Assembly (NCBI GenBank): GCA_905235775.1
Contig: CAJOMY010000013.1
Location: 1 to 17,810 of the forward strand
Direction: 5' to 3'
DNA length: 17,810 nt
From: an uncultured Bacteroidales bacterium
GTDB lineage: Bacteria; Bacteroidota; Bacteroidia; Bacteroidales; UBA932
Shown here in pieces: positions 1 through 6,797 of the stretch. The translations under genes and the position numbers were made by a program. Positions within the stretch are counted from its first letter, which is position 1, and every line of letters begins with the position of its first letter. The notes under the pieces were generated by a model, which worked only from the letters and a program-made list of their open reading frames with translations, did no database searches and was not told where the DNA came from.

Positions 1-28
1 CATGTGCCGGCAGACCGCCGACTTCACC

Positions 29-226
29 TCAAGAGCGCTGAATATTCCCGCCGAGCAGGCGCTGCTGGGTCTCGTAGCAGCTGTCCGCGAAGAAGAAAAG
101 AGTCAGGTCGGCCAGGCAGAGCATCGTAAGCGGAAAGGTACGGGACCGCCGGGCCATGATCCAGTGGACGACCATCCAGAACAAGCACAGCCATGCAGGC
201 AGGAAAATGAAAAAATCGTACAGCAT
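29..226 (-). CDS. Short membrane protein, probably the truncated N-terminus of an AraC-type membrane regulator
   Basis: A 65-residue frame starts at an ATG (224-226) and ends at TGA (29-31). It has two hydrophobic helices: one near residues 2-24 (LYDFFIFLPAWLCLFWMVVH) and one near 32-50, ending in FFFADSCYE. From memory of the family, this resembles the membrane N-terminus of Bacteroidales AraC-type regulators, which continue through more helices to a C-terminal helix-turn-helix. Here the frame stops just after the second helix. Another minus frame stays open from about position 60 to the window edge, so a frameshift (real or from sequencing) may separate the two parts. A perfect Bacteroidetes promoter precedes the ATG by 6 nt, which favours this start over upstream ATGs at 343 and 286. 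It could also be a genuine small membrane protein. The family call is an inference from two helices only. Confidence 0.4.
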   Translation of the reverse strand: MLYDFFIFLPAWLCLFWMVVHWIMARRSRTFPLTMLCLADLTLFFFADSCYETQQRLLGGNIQRS

Positions 227-232
227 CACAGA

Positions 233-263
233 CAAAATTAAGAACAAATAAAATAATTTCAAA
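233..263 (-). promoter_or_regulatory. Bacteroidetes-type promoter for the left-edge membrane protein
   Basis: On the minus strand TTTG (260-263) is followed by a 19-bp spacer and TAATTTTG (233-240). This is an exact match to the Bacteroidetes sigma consensus TTTG-N19-TAnnTTTG. The predicted transcription start lies about 5-7 nt downstream, at the ATG (226), so the message would be leaderless or nearly so. Confidence 0.7.
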
Positions 264-302
264 TTCGGAAAAATCTGAGCACCCATCTCCGAATATCCGA
301 AT
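263..302. repeat. Cluster of TCCGAAT half-sites between divergent genes
   Basis: The heptamer TCCGAAT occurs at 288-294 and 296-302, one base apart, and its inverse ATTCGGA lies at 263-269. All three are in the gap between two divergent promoters. The two direct copies sit where a -33 element would be expected for the histidine kinase promoter, which otherwise lacks a TTTG there. The arrangement suggests an activator or repressor site. No protein can be assigned from sequence alone. Confidence 0.35.
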
Positions 303-310
303 TTTATTAC

Positions 311-318
311 TAACTTTG
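311..318 (+). promoter_or_regulatory. -7 element of the histidine kinase promoter
   Basis: TAACTTTG matches the Bacteroidetes -7 consensus TAnnTTTG. No TTTG lies 19-21 bp upstream, so the -33 part is weak and the promoter may need an activator. The expected start of transcription falls near the GTG at 325. Confidence 0.5.
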
Positions 319-324
319 TCCGCT

Positions 325-2328
325 GTGAGAAAATTGACCACACTTCTATTTTTGTTGTTGGCGGCCGCCTGGCCGCTGAAGGCTCAGAACAACAACCCGT
401 ATCAGATTGAAGATGAGTGTTACGAGGCGTTGCGCCTCGCGGAGGAAGTCGTCGACGATGTGACTTCTGACGACTTTGACACCTACAACCAGCGCCTGCT
501 GGACCTGTCCATCGTGCACCAGGACGACAAGGCGCGGGCCCTGTACTATGTCTTCGCGCTCCGACGGCTCTGCCGGCTGGGCGAAGCCGCCTCCATCGAT
601 CAGCGGGAGTTTTACAACAAAAGTGTGAACAGCGCTTTCGAGAATCTGCGGACCGTGGCCCGGGAGACGGGACTCACCCAGTACTACTATTATTCCTACG
701 ACCTGGCGCAAACCTACTACTTCAACACCCTGCAGGTCTTGATTGCGTTCGATCTGCTGGACAAAATGCTGAAGGAAGCCGAGAAGGAGAATGAGGAATA
801 CGGCCAGTGGCAGGCCTTGCGCTTCCTGGCCCAAAGCTACCAGCAGCAGGACGATCCCGGCCACACGCGTTACTACCTGCAGCAGTGCCTGCGCCTTTAC
901 GACGAGTCGAGGGATCCGATCGTCCGGGAACAGCCCGTGACGCGCATTTACTGCGATCTGGCCGATACCTATGATTTCGCCACCGATTCAAGCCGCCTGT
1001 ATTACGACAAGGCCTACCAGTCCGCCGTGACGCATCTGGATACGCTCCGTTGCGTGTATTACCAGACGCTGCTGGCGGCGTTCGACCGGGATATCCGGAA
1101 GTACGAGGCCGGCCGTGACCGGTGCCTGTCGGATCCGGCTTTCCTGTCTTTCTTCCGGACCGGAGACATCCTGTTCCTCTGCTCCGACGAGATCCTGCGC
1201 GGTGAAAAACCCATCATGCCGACGCTGGACAAGCTGGCGCTGCCGAAACAGAAACAGTTCATCGGGAGGCTGGCGTCCGAAAATGGGATGTATGACATCT
1301 CATTCTATATGCTGCGGATGCGTTTCGTGGAAATGCAGAACATCCTGTCCCGCGTCAACGACATGCATCTCGAGGAGGCGTCCGGCCTGTATGAAAATTA
1401 TAGCTTGAACAAGCAGCTCCGCGAGAGGGACCAGGAGGTGGCGCTGGCGACGCATCTGCTGATCCTGCTGACCCTGTTCATCCTGATCGCAAGCCTGGTG
1501 CTTTCCCGGATTCACGTCCTCAACCTGCGCAAGGCGCGGGATCTGGACGAAGAACGGATCCGGGAGTTGAGGGAAGCGAACGAGCAGGTGCAGTTGGCCA
1601 ATGCCGCGAAGACGCGTTTCGTACAGAATATGAGCCATGAGGTGCGTACTCCGCTCAATGCGGTCGTCGGTTTTTCGCAGCTGCTTGCCCTGCCGGACGG
1701 CTCCTTCCCCGCAGAGGAGAAGGAGGAGTTTGCCGGACATATCATCAATAACACCAACATGCTGACCATGTTGCTGGATGACATCCTGAACGCCTCGGCG
1801 ATGGACACGGGCAACTACCGGATCAACTACGGGCAAGGCGAGATGCATTTTATCGCCAAGGCTGCCATCCGAAGCGCCGAGCACCGTTTGCAGCCGGGCG
1901 TGACGATGTCCTATGAGCCGGAGTCGGAGGAGCCGTTCCAGTTCGAGACGGATCCGCACCGGGTTCAGCAAATCCTCATCAACCTGCTGACCAATGCCTG
2001 CAAGCACACGGAGAAGGGGCGTATCGTCCTCTCCAGCTCGCTCACGCGTCGTCCCGGCTACGTGAGCTATGCGGTCACGGACACGGGGCACGGCGTGCCG
2101 CCGGAGATGGCGGAGAAGATCTTCGACCGCTTCACCAAGCTGGACGACTTCGTGCAGGGTACGGGCCTGGGGCTGAGCATCAGCCGCGACATCGCCGGAC
2201 GCATGGGGGCGAAGATCTACCTGGACACGGACTATGTGGACGGCGGCGCCCGCTTCTTCTTCGAAGTGCCGGAGCATCCGGAGAACACAGACCCGGTCCG
2301 CAGCGAAACGGAACAATCCCAAGTATAA
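325..2328 (+). CDS. TPR-containing membrane sensor histidine kinase
   Basis: This 667-residue sensor kinase would autophosphorylate a histidine and pass the phosphate to the receiver protein encoded next. From the GTG start, residues 1-21 form a signal peptide (RKLTTLLFLLLAAAWPLKAQ). About 25-360 is an alpha-helical, tyrosine-rich region typical of periplasmic TPR sensors. A single membrane helix lies at about 377-400, followed by a short coiled coil. The HisKA H-box (NMSHEVRTPLN) carries His438. The ATPase domain has an N-box (NLLTNACKH, Asn553 and Asn557), a G1 box (DTGHG, from Asp586), an F-box (FDRFTKLD) and a G2 box (GTGLGLS, about 612-618), so all catalytic motifs are present. A TTG at 316 is an alternative start, but it lies inside the promoter -7 element, so GTG 325 is preferred. 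The chain ends after the ATPase domain, without the fused receiver seen in hybrid kinases. Confidence 0.9.
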   Translation: MRKLTTLLFLLLAAAWPLKAQNNNPYQIEDECYEALRLAEEVVDDVTSDDFDTYNQRLLDLSIVHQDDKARALYYVFALRRLCRLGEAASIDQREFYNKSVNSAFENLRTVARETGLTQYYYYSYDLAQTYYFNTLQVLIAFDLLDKMLKEAEKENEEYGQWQALRFLAQSYQQQDDPGHTRYYLQQCLRLYDESRDPIVREQPVTRIYCDLADTYDFATDSSRLYYDKAYQSAVTHLDTLRCVYYQTLLAAFDRDIRKYEAGRDRCLSDPAFLSFFRTGDILFLCSDEILRGEKPIMPTLDKLALPKQKQFIGRLASENGMYDISFYMLRMRFVEMQNILSRVNDMHLEEASGLYENYSLNKQLRERDQEVALATHLLILLTLFILIASLVLSRIHVLNLRKARDLDEERIRELREANEQVQLANAAKTRFVQNMSHEVRTPLNAVVGFSQLLALPDGSFPAEEKEEFAGHIINNTNMLTMLLDDILNASAMDTGNYRINYGQGEMHFIAKAAIRSAEHRLQPGVTMSYEPESEEPFQFETDPHRVQQILINLLTNACKHTEKGRIVLSSSLTRRPGYVSYAVTDTGHGVPPEMAEKIFDRFTKLDDFVQGTGLGLSISRDIAGRMGAKIYLDTDYVDGGARFFFEVPEHPENTDPVRSETEQSQV

Positions 2329-2348
2329 ACCAATAACCGTCAGGATAT

Positions 2349-2765
2349 ATGATCCCCTTCAATGAAATAGACCACGATTACTCCAGGTACAATGTCCTGG
2401 CAGTGGATGACATTCCGGTGAATTTGCTGCTGGTGCAGAAAATGCTGTCCTGCTTCAATTTCCGTTTCCGGACGGCGTCGGGTGGCCAACAGGCCCTTGA
2501 CGCGGTGGCGGCTGAGAAACCGGATTTGATCCTGCTGGACCTCATGATGCCTGGCATCGACGGCTTCGAGGTGCTTCGCCGGCTGCGTGGAGACCCGACG
2601 ACTTCCGATATCCGCATTGTCATCCTGTCCGCGCTCAACTCCAACGAAGATGTCGTCCGGGGCTATGACGCCGGCGCGAACGACTTCATCATGAAACCGA
2701 TCATTATGGACAAACTGCTCAGCTGCGTGGTTGAGCAGCTGCGTGTCGTTGAGGTTCAGGGCTGA
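2349..2765 (+). CDS. Receiver-only response regulator
   Basis: A 138-residue single-domain CheY-like receiver, 20 bp after the histidine kinase and probably its partner in one transcript. The acidic pocket is Asp20-Asp21 (VDDIP), the phospho-acceptor is Asp64 (LLDLMMPGIDG), the switch residue is Ser94 (VILSAL), and the conserved Lys116 is in MKPI. The domain fills the whole protein, so there is no DNA-binding or enzymatic output. It must act by protein contact or as a phosphorelay intermediate. The DLMMPGIDGFEVL and FIMKPI motifs resemble receivers normally fused to hybrid kinases, so kinase and receiver may be a split or unfused hybrid. The ATG at 2349 has a weak AGGA eight bases upstream. 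Confidence 0.88.
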   Translation: MIPFNEIDHDYSRYNVLAVDDIPVNLLLVQKMLSCFNFRFRTASGGQQALDAVAAEKPDLILLDLMMPGIDGFEVLRRLRGDPTTSDIRIVILSALNSNEDVVRGYDAGANDFIMKPIIMDKLLSCVVEQLRVVEVQG

Positions 2766-2793
2766 CGGCCCTGGCGAATTCTTCCGGAACGGC

Positions 2794-4698
2794 TTAAATG
2801 TTGACGTCTTCCAGTTCTTCCTCGCTCCGCAGGTTGGCCCGGATGAAGTTCTGGCGCTCCAGGGTGTTGTCGCCCATGTAGAAGGACATGATGTCCGCGA
2901 TGGATTCCTCTTCGGCCAGATTGACCAGGTCGAGGCGCATCTCCGGACCGATGAAGTGGACGAATTCCTCGGAGCTGATCTCGCCGAGACCTTTGAAACG
3001 CGTGATCTCCACGCCGGTCTTGAGGGCCTGGATGGCCTTCTCCTTCTCGTCGGCGGAGTAGCAGTAACGGTTCTCCTTCTTGTTGCGGACGCGGAACAGG
3101 GGGGTTTGCAGGATGTGGACGTGTCCGCGACGGATCAGGTCGGGGTAATATTTCATGAAGAAGGTCAGCACGAGCATGCGGATGTGCATGCCGTCATCGT
3201 CGGCATCGGTCGCCACGATGATGTTGTTGTAGCGGAGATTCTCGAGATCCTCCTCGACGCCCAGGGCGGAGATGAGCAGGTTTAGTTCTTCGTTCTCCGC
3301 GACTTTCTTGCGGCTCTCCTTGAAGGAGTTGATCGGCTTGCCGCGAAGGCTGAAGACGGCCTGGTAGTCCGCATTGCGCGCCTTGGTGATGGTACCGCTT
3401 GCGGAATCGCCCTCCGTGATGAAGATGCTGGACCGCTCGATGCTTTCCTGCGTCTTTTCGGTGACCTTGTCGTTATAGTGATAGCGGCAGTCGCGCAGCT
3501 TCTTGTTGTAGACGTTGGCCTTCTTGTTGCGCTCGCGTGTCTTTTTCTGGATGCCGGAGATCTCCTCACGCTCGCGCTGGGAGTCCTTGATCTTCTCCTC
3601 GATGGTGGGGACGATGTCCTTGTGGATGCGGAGGTAGTTGTCCAACTCCGTGGCTACGAAGGAGTTGACGTAGCTCCGGATGGTGGGGCCGGTGTCGAGC
3701 TTGAGGGTGCCGTGCTCGTCGTGGGTCTGTTTCTCCCACATGTAGTTGGATCCGAGCTTGGTCTTGGTCTGGCCTTCGAAGTTCGGCTCCTGGATCTGGA
3801 TGCTGATTGCGCCCACGATGCCCTGGCGGCAGTCTTCCGGCGCGTAGTTTTTCTTGAAGAACTCCTTGAGCGTCTTGGCGATGGCCTCGCGGTAGGCCGC
3901 GAGGTGCGTGCCGCCGTCGCGGGTGTTCTGGCCGTTGACAAAGGAGGAGATGTTCTCTCCGTAGTCGCGCCCGTGGCTGAGCACGATCTCGATGTCCTCG
4001 CCCTCCAGGTGGATGGGCGGGTAGAGCGGCTCTTCGGACAAATTCTCGTTCACGAGGTCCAGCAGGCCGTTCTCGGACTTGTAGGGAGTGCCGTTCAGGA
4101 CGAGCGTGAGCCCCTTCTTGAGGTAGGAATAGTTCTTGATCATCGTCTCCACATAGTCGAGGTTGTAGGCGAAGGTCCCGAACATCATGGGGTCGGGGTA
4201 GAAGCGGACGAGGGTGCCGTTCTTCTCCCTGGGGGCGGGCTCTTTGCCGTTGTCCTTGAGCTCGCCGCGCTCGAACCGGGCCCAGGAGCTCTCGCCGTCG
4301 CGGTACGAGCAGACGAAGAAGGATTCGGACAGGGCGTTGACGGCCTTGGTGCCGACGCCGTTGAGTCCGACGGACTTCTTGAAGACCTTGTCGTCGAACT
4401 TGCCGCCGGTGTTCAGGATGCTGACGGCCTTGACCACGGAATCGAGGGGAATGCCACGGCCGAAGTCACGCACGGACACGTGGTTCTCCGGATCGATATC
4501 CACCAGGACCTGCTTGCCGAACCCCATCGCGAATTCGTCCACGGAGTTGTCGATGATCTCCTTCAGGAGCACGTAGATGCCGTCCCCCGGGTTGTTGCCG
4601 TTCCCCAGACGGCCGATATACATGCCCGGACGCATCCGGACATGCTGTACCCCTTCCAGGGTGCGTATGTTGTCGTCGGTATAGTTGCTATTTGGCAT
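2794..4698 (-). CDS. parE: DNA topoisomerase IV subunit B (ParE)
   Basis: The ATPase subunit of the type IIA topoisomerase that unlinks daughter chromosomes together with ParC. The 634-residue chain has a GHKL ATPase domain with the catalytic base Glu47 in EIIDNSVDE, Asp78 in RDFGRGIP, and the lid GLNGVGTKAVNALS at about 111-124. The TOPRIM domain has Glu429 in EGDSASG and the acidic cluster DADDDG from Asp498. EGDSASG followed by the SLRGKPIN segment is, from memory, more like Bacteroidetes ParE than GyrB, which usually has EGDSAGGSAKQGR. The length also fits ParE. The ATG at 4698 was chosen because homology begins at once (NIRTLEGVQHVRMRPGMYIG); an upstream ATG at 4776 only adds residues read across the DUF1573 gene. 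The start overlaps that gene's stop by 11 bp, suggesting translational coupling. No parC lies in the window. GyrB remains a minor alternative. Confidence 0.9.
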   Translation of the reverse strand: MPNSNYTDDNIRTLEGVQHVRMRPGMYIGRLGNGNNPGDGIYVLLKEIIDNSVDEFAMGFGKQVLVDIDPENHVSVRDFGRGIPLDSVVKAVSILNTGGKFDDKVFKKSVGLNGVGTKAVNALSESFFVCSYRDGESSWARFERGELKDNGKEPAPREKNGTLVRFYPDPMMFGTFAYNLDYVETMIKNYSYLKKGLTLVLNGTPYKSENGLLDLVNENLSEEPLYPPIHLEGEDIEIVLSHGRDYGENISSFVNGQNTRDGGTHLAAYREAIAKTLKEFFKKNYAPEDCRQGIVGAISIQIQEPNFEGQTKTKLGSNYMWEKQTHDEHGTLKLDTGPTIRSYVNSFVATELDNYLRIHKDIVPTIEEKIKDSQREREEISGIQKKTRERNKKANVYNKKLRDCRYHYNDKVTEKTQESIERSSIFITEGDSASGTITKARNADYQAVFSLRGKPINSFKESRKKVAENEELNLLISALGVEEDLENLRYNNIIVATDADDDGMHIRMLVLTFFMKYYPDLIRRGHVHILQTPLFRVRNKKENRYCYSADEKEKAIQALKTGVEITRFKGLGEISSEEFVHFIGPEMRLDLVNLAEEESIADIMSFYMGDNTLERQNFIRANLRSEEELEDVNI

Positions 4699-5050
4699 TC
4701 TTCGTGACGGATCCCTTGAGGTGCAGGATGACGGGTTTCTTCTGGGCGGAGGTATAGACCGAAAGGCTCTTGTCAAAGGTGCCCGTACCCTCGTCGTTGG
4801 AATAAGTGGCGGTGATCACGCCTTTGGCGCCCGGGGCGATGGCCTCGCGCGTCCACACGACATCGGTGCATCCGCAGGAGGCGACGACGGCGTAGATCGT
4901 GAGGGGCTCATCCTCGTCGTTGGTCACGGTAAAGGTGCAGGTCTGCTTGCCGGCCTTGGTGCTGATCTCGCCAAAGTCATGCACAGTCTTGTCGAACTGG
5001 ATGGGGGCTGCGAGTGCCGCCGCAAGCACGATTGTCAAAATTGTCTTCAT
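4688..5050 (-). CDS. Secreted DUF1573 protein
   Basis: A 120-residue protein with an N-terminal signal peptide (MKTILTIVLAAALAA) and one DUF1573 Ig-like beta-sandwich: FDKTVHDFGEISTKAGKQ, then FTVTNDEDEPLTIY, then the family signature VVASCGCTDVVWTREAIAPG, and a closing strand near PVILHLKGSV. DUF1573 proteins are abundant in Bacteroidetes and are thought to be exported, but their function is not established. The SCGC cysteines are a family feature and do not form a lipobox. The gene is the first of a two-gene unit with parE (11-bp overlap), an odd pairing of an envelope protein with a replication enzyme. Its ATG lies 5 nt after a TAAATTTG promoter box, so the message may be leaderless. Confidence 0.85.
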   Translation of the reverse strand: MKTILTIVLAAALAAPIQFDKTVHDFGEISTKAGKQTCTFTVTNDEDEPLTIYAVVASCGCTDVVWTREAIAPGAKGVITATYSNDEGTGTFDKSLSVYTSAQKKPVILHLKGSVTKNAK

Positions 5051-5055
5051 AGCTG

Positions 5056-5063
5056 CAAATTTA
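5056..5063 (-). promoter_or_regulatory. -7 element for the DUF1573-parE unit
   Basis: On the minus strand TAAATTTG matches TAnnTTTG, ending 5 nt before the DUF1573 ATG. No clear TTTG was found 19-21 bp upstream. The predicted start of transcription coincides with the start codon. Confidence 0.45.
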
Positions 5064-5075
5064 CGAAAAAATGAT

Positions 5076-5083
5076 TACTTTTG
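5076..5083 (+). promoter_or_regulatory. -7 element for the ferredoxin gene
   Basis: TACTTTTG matches TAnnTTTG, about 50 nt before the ferredoxin ATG. The -33 element is not clear. This box and the divergent DUF1573 box are only 12 bp apart, so polymerases probably compete for the gap. Confidence 0.45.
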
Positions 5084-5090
5084 TCCTCGT

Positions 5091-5100
5091 ATTTGCAAAT
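5091..5100. promoter_or_regulatory. ATTTGCAAAT palindrome at the ferredoxin transcription start
   Basis: A perfect 10-bp palindrome, ATTTGCAAAT, starts 7 bp after the ferredoxin -7 box, at the predicted transcription start. Half of it (GCAAAT) recurs at 5055-5060 within the divergent promoter. It could be an operator, but AT-rich DNA yields short palindromes by chance. Confidence 0.3.
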
Positions 5101-5133
5101 AACGGACCGAACATACACTAATTTTTATTGATA

Positions 5134-5307
5134 ATGGCTTACAAGATTAATCCCGACACCTGTGTGGCTTGTGGTACTTGCCAGGGTGAATGCCCTTCCG
5201 GAGCGATCCAGGAAGGAGATGTTTATACCATTGACCCGAACATCTGCATCGACTGCGGCACCTGCGCCGATGCCTGCCCGATGGGCGCCATCGCCCCGGC
5301 CGAGTAG
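5134..5307 (+). CDS. 2[4Fe-4S] bacterial-type ferredoxin
   Basis: A 57-residue low-potential electron carrier of the clostridial ferredoxin type, shorter than common ORF cut-offs. It has two complete cluster motifs: CVACGTCQGECPSGAI (residues 10-25) and CIDCGTCADACPMGAI (38-53), each C-x2-C-x2-C-x3-C-P. They are joined by an acidic linker (QEGDVYTIDPN). The start MAYKINPDTC is the usual one for the family. It is monocistronic: its own promoter lies about 50 nt upstream and a strong intrinsic terminator follows 25 bp after the stop. Its natural partner would be an enzyme such as the pyruvate:ferredoxin oxidoreductase encoded at 14846-17810; this pairing is inferred from biochemistry, not from an operon. 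There is no Shine-Dalgarno sequence, only A/T-rich leader, as is usual in Bacteroidetes. Confidence 0.95.
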   Translation: MAYKINPDTCVACGTCQGECPSGAIQEGDVYTIDPNICIDCGTCADACPMGAIAPAE

Positions 5308-5332
5308 TCCGGACACACACGGTTTATCATCC

Positions 5333-5360
5333 AGGGATCCCGCACCGGGGTCCCTTTTTT
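5333..5360 (+). terminator. Intrinsic terminator after the ferredoxin gene
   Basis: AGGGATCCCG (5333-5342) pairs with CGGGGTCCCT (5346-5355) in a 10-bp stem containing one G-U wobble and a 3-nt loop. A run of six T (5355-5360) follows. It ends 10 bp before the convergent amidohydrolase gene and insulates the two. Confidence 0.85.
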
Positions 5361-5370
5361 GGGGTTGTCA

Positions 5371-6792
5371 TTAAATCAGCCGCCCGGCACACAACGTGTG
5401 GCGGATGCAGGAGCTGTCGGCCGAATAGACCCAGTTGGAGATGAGGTTGTGGCAAGGCTGCATGGACGGGACGGAGAGGTCGAGCAGCACGGCGTCGGCC
5501 TGCTTGCCGACCGCGATCTCGCCGGCGTCGATGCCGAAAAATTCGGCGCCGTTCCTCGTGGCCCAGCGGAACACCTCCGCGGCGGGGAGCAGGGAGGCGT
5601 CGCCCGTCAGTTTGGCCAGCAGGGCGGCGAATTTCATCTCCTCGCGCATGTCGAGATTGTTGTTGGAGGACACGCCGTCCGTGCCCAGGGTGATGCGGCA
5701 GCCGGATTCGAGGGCGAGCTCGTAGGGGAAGCGGCCGCTGCCCAGCTTCATGTTGGAGCAGGGGCAGTGGGCGATGGTGACGCCCCGCCTGGCGAGGATT
5801 TTCCACTCCTCCGCATCCACGTGGACGCAGTGCGCGGCGATTACGTCCGGTCCCAGGAAGCCGAGTTTATCGAGGTAGCGCACCGGCGTGGTGCCGTGCG
5901 CCTTGATGCAGTCTTCGACTTCGCGGCGTGTCTCGCTGAGGTGGATGTGCAGCAGCAGGCCGTTGCGACGGGCGAAATCGGCCCAGCGCTTGAGGTTCTC
6001 GCCGCAGACCGTATAGATGGAGTGCGTCGCGATCACGAGCTGGATGCGTCCGCCGGAGGGATCTTTCCAGTTCTTGATGAAGTCCTTCAGGGCGTCGCCA
6101 TGCGACTTGGGGTGGTTGTCCAGGATGGTGATGCCGATGGCGGCGCGGGTGCCGGCTGCTTCTGCGGCGGCGACGGCCTCCTCGGGATCGAAGTACATGT
6201 CCGAAAAAAAGGTGGTGCCCGTGGCGGCCATCTCCCGGATGGCGAGCTCGTTGCCCCGGCGGATGTCTTCCGACGTCAGGCTGGCCTCGAAGGGCCAGAT
6301 GTGCTGCTCCAGCCATTCCTGCAGGGGGAGATCGTCGGCCAGGCCGCGCAACAGCGTCATGGCGGCATGGGTGTGCGTGTTGTAGAAAGCGGGCAGGATG
6401 GCCATCCCGTCGGCTTCGATGATGCGGTCGGCCGGGGTGTCTGCCGGAGCGTCGAGGTCGGCGAAGCGGTCCTGGCGGATCAGGATGCAGGTCTTGCGGC
6501 CGTCCAGGAGGACATTCCGGATGAGGATGCTCTCCGGCACGCGGAATGCCTGGTCCAGTTGCTTGTAATCATGCAGGATGGTGTCGGCGTGCTCCAGGAA
6601 CAGCCTGCCGCGGGCGGTCAGTTCCACGCGGCCGCGCTTCCGCTCGAACAGCGCTCCGCCTACGGCCTTCTCCAATTCTGAAATATGCTGGCTGACAGCG
6701 GGTTGTGTGATGCCAAGCGACTTGGCTGCAGCGGTAAAACTTCCCAGTTCCGCCACCTTGGCGAATACGCGTAATCTGAAATCCTCGAACAT
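5371..6792 (-). CDS. LysR-type DNA-binding domain fused to a SAH/MTA-deaminase-like amidohydrolase
   Basis: One 473-residue chain joins two complete modules. Residues 1-83 are a LysR winged helix-turn-helix plus the start of its linker helix (FRLRVFAKVAELGSFTAAAK, then ITQPAVSQHISELEKAVGG and a wing with LTARGRLFL). From about 88 the chain is a metal-dependent amidohydrolase resembling S-adenosylhomocysteine/5'-methylthioadenosine deaminases. Putative metal and active-site residues are intact: His140 and His142 (NTHTHAAM), His257, His284 and Glu287 (HIHLSE), His321 (HCVH) and Asp372 (GTDGVSSNNN). The LysR effector domain is absent, its place taken by the enzyme. V85 is encoded by GTG (6538-6540) and could serve as an internal start for an enzyme-only form. 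A T-N11-A dyad lies in its promoter, and the gene is divergent from the acyl-ligase operon. Substrate and regulatory role are inferred; domain identities are well supported. Confidence 0.88.
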   Translation of the reverse strand: MFEDFRLRVFAKVAELGSFTAAAKSLGITQPAVSQHISELEKAVGGALFERKRGRVELTARGRLFLEHADTILHDYKQLDQAFRVPESILIRNVLLDGRKTCILIRQDRFADLDAPADTPADRIIEADGMAILPAFYNTHTHAAMTLLRGLADDLPLQEWLEQHIWPFEASLTSEDIRRGNELAIREMAATGTTFFSDMYFDPEEAVAAAEAAGTRAAIGITILDNHPKSHGDALKDFIKNWKDPSGGRIQLVIATHSIYTVCGENLKRWADFARRNGLLLHIHLSETRREVEDCIKAHGTTPVRYLDKLGFLGPDVIAAHCVHVDAEEWKILARRGVTIAHCPCSNMKLGSGRFPYELALESGCRITLGTDGVSSNNNLDMREEMKFAALLAKLTGDASLLPAAEVFRWATRNGAEFFGIDAGEIAVGKQADAVLLDLSVPSMQPCHNLISNWVYSADSSCIRHTLCAGRLI

Positions 6793-6797
6793 TTTCT

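Noticed and set aside
3478..4707. A 409-codon plus-strand frame opposite parE, and similarly 5359-6681 opposite the amidohydrolase
   Set aside because: Both are low-complexity V/L/G-rich mirror frames of well-supported genes.
4699..4776. A longer ParE start at 4776
   Set aside because: The extra 26 residues (rich in R, P and S) are read across the DUF1573 gene, and ParE homology begins directly after the ATG at 4698.
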